From Branchiostoma floridae (lineage: Eukaryota; Chordata; Leptocardii; Amphioxiformes; Branchiostomatidae), in NCBI RefSeq assembly GCF_000003815.2, contig NC_049991.1, positions 18,566,037 through 18,630,036 on the forward strand: a DNA stretch of 64,000 bases. Direction: 5' to 3'. Under the pieces are notes generated by a model. It saw only the letters and a list, made by a program, of their open reading frames with translations. It did no database searches and was not told the origin of the DNA. A program made the translations under genes and the position numbers. Numbering within the stretch: the stretch's first letter is position 1; each line of letters opens with the position of its first letter. Positions 11,401 to 21,290 of the stretch are shown piece after piece.

Positions 11401-14400
11401 TACGAACACTCGACTTAATTGTTCAGATGCCGGTCGTGTTATGGCAAAAAGAGAACCTACCGAATGTGTACTAGTAGTTTGGATGGGTGGAGACAATTTC
11501 ACCGCGTCGATCAATTTGAGTGACACATCCTGCACGAAACATTTTCTTTATCCTTGGTTGATTATTGGTGTTGTTAGCAGCTTATAATACAGAGTGATGG
11601 AAATCATTCTATAATGTCTTGAATATACGCATGTCTTTTGAATGAACTCCGTACGATGCGTTCTATCTCCAACATGTTCATGTCGGGGGAGACACGATCG
11701 GAGAATTCGGAAAGGACTTAAAACATTCATGATCCATTTGTTTTCAAACATGTCTCAATTTTCAAATTTGTATCAATTTACTTATGAATTTCTATCAAAT
11801 CATCAACGTACCGTGTTGCCGACGAGTGATGAACACCATTGTATAATGTATTAAGTATTTGCATCGGCAACGTTCTCCATGGCATGCAAATCAATGTCTA
11901 TCTGGCTGATTTGAATGAAGTACGATGTGTTCTATTTCCAACTTGCTCCTGTCGGTGGAGACACGATCAGAGAATTTGGAAAGGACTTTACATTCATGAT
12001 CCATTTGCTTTCCAATATGTCTCATTTCAAATGTATCAGTTTACTTGTAAATTTCTATATATTAAATTATCAACGTACCGTGTTTCCGACGAAATAGAAG
12101 TAGTTGCTGACGAATTATGACCATGGTATACACTTACCTTTGATGCTTCAAAAGTAACGACACTAGTATGTCGTGACGTACTGTACATGTACTAGTATAT
12201 GCACAGGTGTTGTTAATAAAAAAACAGCCTAGAACAGTTTTTAGACGTGTCAGAAATACATGTACATGTAATACGTACTAGAAGTAATATTAATTTATGC
12301 AAAGAGCCAGCGCCAACACAAATAACTTTTAATAAACAAGAAATGAAAACAAATTATTTTTAAAAAATGTCATTTTGAACCAAAGAGCTTTTCTTGAACA
12401 CAAACTCAACACAAATCTACCCAAGGCAATTTTCCCATTGTTGTTTCCAAGTAAAGCTGTTCTATTGTTATACTGACAAGCAGCTTTCATGGATGGTTGT
12501 TTTTTCTTTGGGCGCTTATCTTTATACTAGTAATTTACCGTATCTTGTTTATTCCGTACTTCGTATATTTTGAAATGGATCCAATGTAATAGTTAGTACG
12601 GAAAACAATGTGAAAGGAATATTATTATAAAGTTCCTACCACCAAATTAAATGAAGGGGTAACAAGGTCCAAATTTTAAAGAAAAACAGTTTGAATCTCC
12701 TTATTCGAAGGTGGAAAACGGAAAGAATCAACCATTAATTTGCAAGAAAAGACTTTTCGTTTTTCTTCTTGTTCCTCAAATGTCATTTATTGTAGGGTAA
12801 GTCAAGACGCAACTTGTGTTAGTAAAACCAAGCTCCTTGGTAAAACCGTTGTTCTGAACACAGTTAATAGAAGGTAAGTTTCAATCTTCATGCAAACCAG
12901 AACAGAAATTTTTCGTCAGAACAAGAAGTTGAAAGAGATCAACATACAAGTTAAACGGCGTGAGAAACTCTTCCTCTGACCAAGGAGGTTGTTTTTTTAA
13001 CCTCCTTGCTCCGACTTGTTCCGACAGTTCACACCGACCTACTTACATATAACAAAAGGTAAGTTGATAGGTGATAATGATGAATGAATGAAGACGTCTA
13101 TAGTGTAGTGTATTTCACGACCCGACGGTCAGACTGTACTGTCGGCTTTAACAACCGTTAGCGCTGATGTGTTGCAGGACATTTTGGACATTCAAGTCAC
13201 AGCGAGTTGTGAACAATAGAGTGTGCACCAGAGTCCTGGACGTGACATTCTAGACACAGATGTGTATTACAATCTTTGGCTTTTGTCTGTTTCGTGGCAA
13301 AATACAAGAAACCAACATTTACCCCCCCCCCTCCCGAGTTTGCCATAAAAAAACACCGTCCACGTTGTCACCAGTTAGCGAGATTGATTTGCTGATTAGA
13401 CATTAGTTCGTCAATCCGAACACCAGATGTTGTTTTGTTGTATAAAGGGCTAATTTTACAGGGACAGTGGTATTGGGATTTGACATTTCTAGTAAAAAAA
13501 ACTTTCGAATTTTCGAATAGCAGTATTTGAATTTATTTGGAAGTATTTGGCAATAATATTATACACAGGCTTCAGGCATTGGTGTTCTTGTTCTTGTGAA
13601 GGAGCGATATTACAATCTATATACTATAAAAGTCTATTCAATATTGTTACTGTATATAATTTATTGTATAAACTACTCTATATACAAAATGCGTCTTACT
13701 TAGTTGAAACCAGAAGGTTAGGATAAACGAAAGTAGTGTTAGGATTAACAAAATATCGTCAACAGAACTGAACGACACACACACACACATATATAGAACT
13801 GAACGACACACACAGATACATGCACACACTTCAGAACAACACAACTGCTGGCAGACTGTTCTTCCTTCGACCAAGGAGGCTATACTTGTAATTAACCTCC
13901 TGCTCCGACACTTCAAACCACTGAGCTTCGATATATTGTACCTGCGTATTGGAGAGAAAACAAACAGAAACTCATTATCCATCTCAAAGGTAGTTGACAA
14001 CATCTTAAAAACGGTAGGGTTTTACATGTAGGTTGAAATGAAATAACACTATATATAGCTGAGCGTAGATTTAATTTGTCAGAGGAATCTAGCCGTTTGA
14101 TCAAACCACACTTCCCAGACTTTTCCTTCTTTTAACCATTGTTTTAATAAAACTTCGTAGTCCATTTCAATCGCCGAACCAAAAACGTTATATCCAGTAA
14201 GAATTACCTTGTAACATGTGTTTATCGCTGAATTCGTCTGCGATTGCTGAATGAGATTAGATACAAGCCCCACATATTCTGTTAGTGTTATTTCGTGCAC
14301 CGTAACCGTGAGAAGTCTGCTACATTCAAGTTTTCCCGCACAGCCCGCGGAAGCCTTTGGTCATGCCGCCTCGGGCTCGCGACAAAGCGGTGGCGCCATG

Positions 14401-17400
14401 GTGTCTGGGAAGGACCATTCTCGCATGTTGTGGAAAAATTATTTGTAGTTTGAAAATATCTGGATAAACTAACACTGACATATATAGCCACAAACCGTGA
14501 CTTTCCTTGTCAAGTTTCGCAAACAACAGTTGATCTACTGAGTTTAACGGGATAAAGTCAATTATGAGATGCTTTATCAGAAATTGTGTTTCATTACTCT
14601 TTCCGACTTTGAGTCGTCTTGTCGGAGTTGTAACAATCGCACATATCAAAGCCATCTGTAATAAAATTCATTATTTACATGGCGTCACCTTTGTTTACAG
14701 AAGTGAACCACACTGGGCACTACGAGTCCGGTAGAATTTTCCTTTATGATATAAGACGTTTTACACACGATTAGATGCTACAAAATCTGTGACTACTGTC
14801 AATGTACCACTAAAATCGAGTACCGGTAAGCTACTGGCCATGGCACTTGAATTAACGGAAAGAAAATGTGCAAACTGCGATAATTCTACATAAAACAAAA
14901 TGGCGGCGATCTTTGTTTATAGTTTCACGCAATGATAACATTTACCGACGTGCCTATGTTCTCCGCCATGGCTTGGATACTTGTTCACTTGGTCAAATAC
15001 GCCTTGCAGCCATTTGGTATGCAGAAGCTTGAGTAGAGTCAGTTTCAAGTAAAGTCCAAACGGAGAGGACAAACTACAATGTTTCGCCGCCACCCAAGAG
15101 TACAAACAAATCATTACGGGAAATGGCGTCGGATTCGAGTTACGAGTTTGGCAATTCAAGTAGCAATGATAATTGTGTGATAGCCCAGTACGATAGCCAT
15201 TTTGCCCCGGGGAAGAATGATTGTCAGCGGAATTTAGCCGTCCGATCAGACCACACTTCCCTACGCTTTTTCTAGCTAACAAACCACACTTCCCCACGTT
15301 TTCCTTCTTTTAACAAACCTTCGAATTCGTAGTCCATTTCAATCGCCGGACCAAAAACGCTGTATCCAGAAAGAATTAGCTTGTAACATGTGCGTTGAGC
15401 GCTGAATTCGTCTCCGATTGTTGAGTGAGATCAGATATAAGCCCCACATATTTTGATTTCGTGCACCGTAAGCGTGAGAATTTCTAGTTGAACAAGTTCG
15501 CTGCATTCAAGTTTTCCCGCGCAGCCCGCGGCAGCCTTTGATCATGCCTCGGGCTCGTGACAAAGAGAGATCATCAATCAATTTTGACAAGGCGATGGCG
15601 TCATAGTGTCTGGGGAGAAACGACTTCGTGTGATGTCAAAAAATAATGTGTACTTTAAATTTTTTATTCATTTATTTATTAAACTTCACAGATCAGGTAC
15701 AATCTGAGGGGAACCGGCAACAGAAATCTATCCTGGGATAAACTAACACTGATATATATATTGCCACAAAAGCGTGACTGAGCTGTGGTTACTTCAGGCT
15801 CGTTACTTAGGTTGAAAAATTCACACAATTAGTATAAAAGCTATCTATTTGTAAAAAAATTCATTATTTACACAGCGTCAACTTTGTTTACAGAAGTAAA
15901 ACACACTAGGCACTACGGAGAATGAGAGTCCTTACAAGCGCTAGCCGTATTAAACAAGATTACATGCTACAAAATCTTGGACTACAATGTCAATCCCGAG
16001 CCGGCTCCCCGGGCCCGGCCCCGTGCAGACACTTGTAAAATTGAAGAAGTACACGGGCGGGAAAATGTAGCCGTGTTGCCCGGGCCGGCTCCCCGGGCCC
16101 GGCTCCGTGCAGACACTTGTAAAATTGAAGAAGCACACGGGCGGGAAAATGTAGCCGTGTTGCCCGGGCCGGCTCCCCGGGCCCGGCTCCGTGCAGACAC
16201 TTGTAAAATTGAAGAAGCACACGGGCGGGAAAATGTAGCCGTGTTGCCCGGGCCGGCTCCCCGGGCCCGGCTCCGTGCAGACACTTGTAAAATTGAAGAA
16301 GCACACGGGCGGGAAAATGTAGCCGTGTTGCCCGGGCCGGCTCCCCGGGCCCGGCTCCGTGCAGACACTTGTAAAATTGAAGAAGCACAGGGGCGGGAAA
16401 ATGTAGCCGTGTTGCCCGGGCCGGCTCCCCGGGCCCGGCTCCGTGCAGACACTTGTAAAATTGAAGAAGCACACGGGCGGGAAAATGTAGCCGTGTTGCC
16501 CGGGCCGGCTCCCCGGGCCCGGCTCCGTGCAGACACTTGTAAAATTGAAGAAGCACAGGGGCGGGAAAATGTAGCCGTGTTGCCCGGGCCGGCTCCCCGG
16601 GCCCGGCTCCGTGCAGACACTTGTAAAATTGAAGAAGCACACGGGCGGGAAAATATAGCCGTGTTGCCCGGGCCGGCTCCCCGGGCCCGGCTCCGTGCAG
16701 ACACTGTTAAAATTGAAGAAGCACACGGGCGGGAAAATATAGCCGTGTTGCCCGGGCCGGCTCCCCGGGCCCGGCTCCGTGCAGACACTGTTAAAATTGA
16801 AGAAGCACACGGGCGGGAAAATATAGCCGTGTTGCCCGGGCCGGCTCCCCGGGCCCGGCTCCGTGCAGACACTGCCACTGGTAAAATTGAGGAAGCACAC
16901 GTAATGGGCCTGCTTTGAGTGCCGAGTCTGGCGGGCGGGAAAATATAGCCGTGTTGCCCGGGCCCTGCTCCCCGGACCCGGCTCCGTGCATACACCGGTC
17001 GAATTTGAAGAAGCACACGGGCGGGAAAATATATCCATGTTGCCCGGCACACGTAATGGGCCTGGTTTGAGTGCCGAGTCTGGCGGGCGGGAAAATATAG
17101 CCGTGTTGCCCGGCCCCGGCTCCCCGTGCAGACAACGGTTAAATTGAAGAAGCACACGTGTTGCACGTCACCCAGGGCGAGAAAATATAGGCGTGCGGAC
17201 ATCGCTAAAATTGAAGAAGTGCACGTAATTGGCCTTTACCTGGGGCGAGCGTGCAAAGATAGCGGCACGCGAGCAATGGCACGTTTCGTGTTGATCCTCG
17301 TGTGAAGAGAAACCTCACGTCGTGTTATTCCTCATATCACTGTCCCCCTATATACCTGCTGAGAAAATGTCTTTGTAACAACGCTTACCACAAATCAACC

Positions 17401-19215
17401 ATAAATATTATACAATATGACAAGTACCTCCAATAGATAGATGATAAATGACAATGATAACTAACAGTAACTACAAAAGCTTGTTGTGAGCTGAATATAA
17501 GACAGCTACAGTGTTGTACTGTACCCCTCCCCACAGGTCCTGTATCCATTTGAGGCTAGAACCACAGATGAGCTGTCCCTGACAGCTGGTACTACAGTCA
17601 GCCTGCTGCACAGGGTCAACCAGGACTGGATAGAGGTATGTACAGCTTTAGATTTCTTATTAATATTAGCACAGTGTTGTAATCGACTGAATTTGGAATG
17701 ATACTGTGAAGCTTAAAAAATCTCCCTAACATCAAACCTGCAAATGGTGGACCAAGGCTTAATGTCCTGTCCAAAGGACTGCAACTCTTTCCAGTACCGT
17801 GCATTTCGAATGAGCAACAAAAGCCTGGTCAGGAATCAAATTCACAGCTTCTTGGTCTAGAGGATGGGCCGCTAACCACTGAACTACACCTAAAGATGTA
17901 TAATTATGCTGGTTGTTCTCTCTGTAGGGCAGGTACAACATGAAGACTGGGCTGTTCCCTGCAGCGTATGTGGAGATTGTGGAGGATCTGGATGAAGACC
18001 AGGAGGAAGGAGAGGTGAGAACAGCTGATTAAAGATCAACAGAATATGTCACTAAGGTCCCCTTTCTAGTAGACGCTGATCTCTAGGGGACAAAAACTGG
18101 ATTTATTATTGGAATGTATGTGATGCAAAAGATAAGAGGTTGTTTGCAAAAAAAATCTTTAGATTGTTACAAACAATCTGGAGATTGTTTAGAAAAATCT
18201 CAAGATTGTTAAATATTTTCCAGGATGAGTGGGATGACCCTGAGCCAGTAGCTGTGATCTGCTGTCACTACTCCGGCGGAGTCAGGTTAGAGTCATTGTA
18301 CCTGTGATTTCTCTTAGTGATATCTTTTTGTAAACAGGTTCCTTCACATTGTTAGCTTTCACTTCAATCTAGAATGGAATATATTACTCTAAGTGCATGT
18401 AAATGTCCATTAGATTTGCAACTTTTCAGAACTGGTGATACTATTTAGTGTTTTTGTATGTAAAATGGTGAGAAAAATTGATTGGGTGTCTCTTTTTATC
18501 AAATTCCTTGTTAAATCTTAATATGCCTTTGGAAAGAAACCAACTTGAAGGCACTATACCATTGTTTTTGCAGGGACATCGAGGTACATCCAACCTTTGT
18601 GGAGAAACCAGTATTTATGGAGCTGCTAACTCTAGTCAGGTGAGTTGTTTTGGTTTTGACTGACTTCAAGAAACATTTGTTGTAAGTAGACAGTACATGA
18701 TTAATCAGTTATAGTAAATCTTGACATTTGTGAAGCCAAGAGTGACATGTGATAAAAGATAAAAGAAAAATTATATGATATTATGCACAAAGTGCATTAT
18801 GATTATACTCTTCCAAATACACATTACCAAGATCAAAATCTCTTTTGTTGCATCAGAAAAGAAGTCACCTAAAGCTGAAAAGCTAAGATATTTGTTCCTC
18901 AGGTGGGTAAACGTTATGTTTAACATTTATTTTTACCTTCATACCTCCAGACAATCCTTGCAGCGGCAGGATCTGGTTCTGAACTACCTGGATCGGGAGG
19001 GAGATCTGATCCGAATCAAGGACCAGGACGACGTGGATCTGATGATCGACCGGTCGGAGAAGAAGACGTTACCACGGCAACTGAGCCGGCAGCTGAGCAG
19101 CAGCCAGTACGCTCCGTGGGAGGTCCACGCGACCTTGGAGAAGGACTATTCTGTTTATCATGTCAAGGACACGACTCCAAGGAGGTCGTACCTTCTCGCA
19201 ACCCAAAATCAATGA
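5500..19215 (+). CDS. NCF4: p40phox (neutrophil cytosolic factor 4), PX-SH3-PB1
   Basis: p40phox is a cytosolic subunit of the phagocyte NADPH oxidase. It binds PI3P through PX and p67phox through PB1. Coding exons: 5500-5525, 6030-6114, 6304-6460, 6963-7039, 8387-8568, 8894-8981, 17537-17635, 17928-18014, 18224-18285, 18574-18639, 18951-19215. All phases agree, giving 397 residues (human about 339). PX (about 15-130) has FRRYSQF (R55-R56) and the later ERRKPELNKYM. A proline-rich linker (PSRPRPPVPRRPSKPP) precedes SH3 (about 206-260; VLYPFEA, NQDWIEG, GLFPAAYVEIV). PB1 (about 270-375) carries the OPCA/PC motif around D324-D328 (NYLDREGDLI). The tail PWEVHATLEKDYSVYHV matches the human C-terminus in kind. 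The start ATG at 5500 follows an in-frame TGA at 5482. The first, 26-bp exon is the least certain part; the rest is strongly supported. Confidence 0.93.
7041..7434. mobile_element. hAT-like MITE at the exon 4 splice donor of NCF4
   Basis: Terminal inverted repeats tagggctgtgtacctaaa and tttaggtacacagcccta flank 394 bp rich in ggtacctgtacc motifs. The 8-bp target duplication CATGCAGG is present at 7033-7040 and 7435-7442. An 8-bp duplication and this type of terminus fit the hAT superfamily. The left junction creates the splice donor CAG|GTAGGG. Confidence 0.9.
7495..7965 (-). repeat. Antisense tRNA-derived SINE, interrupted
   Basis: On the minus strand a tRNA-like head (agtggtggtgtttgccctgc, B box gagttcaatccc) lies at about 7965-7907. 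The body is at 7702-7495 (accaaagacttaaaaatggt and gggcaccgccctatgtactg). The SINE is split by a LINE fragment at 7712-7897. Confidence 0.8.
7712..7897 (+). pseudogene. 5'-truncated LINE insertion, reverse-transcriptase C-terminus
   Basis: The frame reads PRGRPKTTLRRTVLDD, then AAQDRNLWRKYA and a stop. This is the typical C-terminus of non-LTR reverse transcriptases. It ends in an (AAGGT)n tail and is flanked by the 9-bp duplication ggtatgact (7703-7711 and 7898-7906). It was inserted into an older SINE. Confidence 0.85.
11640..12110 (+). repeat. Tandem duplication of about 265 bp
   Basis: The stretch tacgatg(c/t)gttctat through ggagacacgatc(g/a)gagaatt to tcaacgtaccgtgtt(g/t)cc occurs twice, starting near 11650 and 11918. 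One copy reads YDVFYFQLAPVGGDTIREFG and the other has a shifted frame. This may be a relic of coding sequence, but no family is recognised. Confidence 0.55.
12121..14070. other. No gene seen; simple repeats and hairpins
   Basis: AT-rich intronic DNA inside the large insertion. It contains two caaggagg(t/c)t...cctcctt hairpins (12980-13008 and 13871-13901), both followed by (t)gctccgac, and a short CA run (13770-13825). No coding signal is convincing. Confidence 0.6.
14080..15995 (-). repeat. Segmental duplication of about 0.75-kb units with decayed minus-strand frames
   Basis: The unit at about 14080-14800 reappears at about 15225-15995. Shared landmarks are gaccacacttcccacg-like sequence, agtccatttcaatcgccg, agccccacatatt, ttcaagttttcccgc, ggataaactaacactga and tttgtttacagaagt. 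In the first copy the minus strand has open frames (14300-14079, ending KEGKVWEVWFDQTARFL; 14655-14326). The matching part of the second copy has frameshifts. Either a decayed gene or chance; no family recognised. Confidence 0.55.
15998..17160. repeat. 84-bp GC-rich tandem array (about 11 near-identical plus 3 degenerate units)
   Basis: Units begin with acttgtaaaattgaagaagc at 16031, 16115, 16199, 16283, 16367, 16451, 16535 and 16619. Variant acactgttaaaattg units start at 16703 and 16787, and degenerate units follow. Each unit contains the strongly self-complementary gcccgggccggctccccggg. Because 84 is a multiple of 3, several frames stay open for 200-400 codons, but they encode only the repeat. 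The phrase gggcgggaaaatatagccgtg persists in the degenerate part. Confidence 0.92.
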
Positions 19216-19536
19216 TTGATCTTCTCCAAAGATGTAATCATTTTTGCCTCTTTTGCAGACCTTCTAAGTAAGGCATTTATTTTGGGGAGCATTGTATTTG
19301 CAAGATTCAACCTGAACATTCGTTTAAAATTACCCAAAATAAATGCAGGCCGCACCTAGAAGGTCTGTGAAGGAGGCTAACTTCTCATATCATATGGGCT
19401 ACAGTAAGTTAACTCTAACTGTATTTATTCCTGAAATAAAATTGGTAAGTAGTCCCTTGAGATGTCACAGATTCATTTTATAGGTAGCCATCACAGTTCC
19501 AGACACAGTGGAACATTTTAGTAACATTAGATAGAT

Positions 19537-19893
19537 TGACTGTCACAGTGATCTTCTATGACAAGGTCATATAGTGACTGTGACCTTCTATGACAAGGTT
19601 ATATAGTAACTGTGACCTGAAGCCTCTATGACAAGGTCATATGGTGACTGTGAACTTCTATGACAAGGTCATATAGTGACTGTGAACTTCTACAACAAGG
19701 TCATATAGTGACTGTGACCTTCTATGACAAGGTCATATGATGACTGTGACCTTCTATGACAAGGTCATATGATAACTGTGGCCTTCTATGACAAGGTCAT
19801 ACAGTGACTGTGACCTTCTATGACAAGGTCATACTGTAACAGTGACTGTGACCTTCTATGACAAGGTGACTGTGACCTTTGACAAGGTCATAC
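19537..19893. repeat. Minisatellite of about 32 bp with AGGTCA half-sites
   Basis: About 10-11 copies of tgactgtgaccttctatgac followed by aaggtcatatag lie about 320 bp after the NCF4 stop codon. Each unit has TGACCT and AGGTCA facing outward, and ACAAGGTCA, which resembles extended nuclear-receptor half-sites. The array is clear; any regulatory role is speculation. Confidence 0.9.
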
Positions 19894-21290
19894 ATAATCA
19901 ACAATTTGTGTACACGTACCTTCATATTTTCTGTGTTGATAAGTACCAAACCAAAGGCCAGTATCTCTTAATTACCATTATGCTTTTTTTAGTTCATACA
20001 TGTAGCAAACTGTGTTATTGTGGAGGTCCAAAAGAGCAAACGACAATCATGTCTTGAATGAAATCAAATTAATGTTATATTTTCCAGTCCATATAGCAAA
20101 TGCCAGTATCATCATTAAATTGGTTTGATTAGCTAGTAGGGATAGGAACTAACAGTTTCAGTCAAACAGATAGCATTTTATTTGTCCAGAATAGCAAATT
20201 GACACCAATATGATCTTAAAAACATTAGATAGATGTAAATAGAAGTATATTCTATGAGTCCAGTATAGCAAATACCATTACCAAAATGCAATATGTGAGG
20301 CTGTACTACTCGGACTAAACAAACAATTAAGAATAAGGAAAAGCGACTAATCTAAACTGTCAACCACTTCATAAAGAAAAGTGACTATACATATCATTAT
20401 ATCTTTTTATTCAAGCTGCATTGTGGCAATGATTGTGACTAACATGGAAGTTAATAGTAGGGAGCAACTGTCAAGAAATCCACAATAAACAATGTAAATG
20501 AATTCCATTTAATTTAAAGACTGACACATTAGGTAGTTTTATCAATCTGAAGTTGTGCAGTTGCCTTACAGGTGGTTACTGTTGTTCATTCATAGGACAT
20601 TTGTTGCAGTTTTCGCAACAACATTTAGCTCACTAACATGCACATGCTAGCTAATTTATGATGCCAACATTCTATTTATTAGACACCAGTGAAATGTGAC
20701 TGAGTTTTTCTCACTTATACATATCCCAACATCAATACATATCTAACGTTCTAAAGATGCATATCACTTTCTGTGTTTTTTTTACCATCATGTCAAATGT
20801 TTTATCATGTAACGTCAGGTATTTTCAGTTAGTTCCAGTATTGTGCATGGGTTAATAGTTTGCAGGCTGTACTGTATGTTGTAGGTCCGGTGTTATGATA
20901 ACTTCTCATTTATTTTGGATTTTTCTTTAGGTATTTTTAGTTTGAGACACAACCTTTCATTGCATGATTTGGAAATATTACCATTATTGTTAGTTGACTG
21001 TAAATGAATTGTCAGAAGATCTAAGGCTTAAGAGTATTTTCAATGCTCCCAACGCAACCAAAGGACCAATATGTGCATGTGCAAGATTATAAATTAGAGG
21101 AGTGTGATGCACCCTTCAAATAAAAGTATATACAAATGTATTATTAAGCAGTGTGAAATCTGCCTGATGTCTGTTTTTTGGTCAAGACTAGGCTTATTGA
21201 CAAGTTCACTAAGGAGCTGATAGTATCTTAGCCAGTATATTTGAAATTCTCTTGTAAGTGGAAATGTATCTCTTATTTTAAACCTTAAAA
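19894..21290. other. AT-rich intergenic DNA, no gene seen
   Basis: Region downstream of NCF4 with short repeats of the type agtccatatagcaaatgcc. No open frame with recognisable similarity, no RNA gene. Confidence 0.6.

Larger units (their letters stand above)
9181..17333. mobile_element. Large TIR-bounded insertion in NCF4 intron 6
   Basis: The left end (9181-9280: gaggaacaacacgacgtgaa, acacgaaacgtgccatt, cgctatctttgcac) reappears inverted at 17235-17333 (gtgcaaagatagcg, aatggcacgtttcgtgt, cctcacgtcgtgttattcctc). An extra inverted copy near 9290-9350 forms a hairpin with the left end. No transposase was recognised. Inside are a roughly 1.15-kb duplication (14080-15995), an 84-bp tandem array (about 16000-17160), a roughly 265-bp duplication (11640-12110) and several aaggaggtt hairpins. 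It could instead be two small related elements flanking older intron DNA. No target duplication was found. Confidence 0.5.

Noticed and set aside
16000-17160. CRISPR array
   Set aside because: Units are uniform with no unique spacers, in an intron of an animal gene.
15950-17202. Long open frames of 216-406 codons on both strands
   Set aside because: They are produced by the 84-bp array (a multiple of three); all encode only the repeat.
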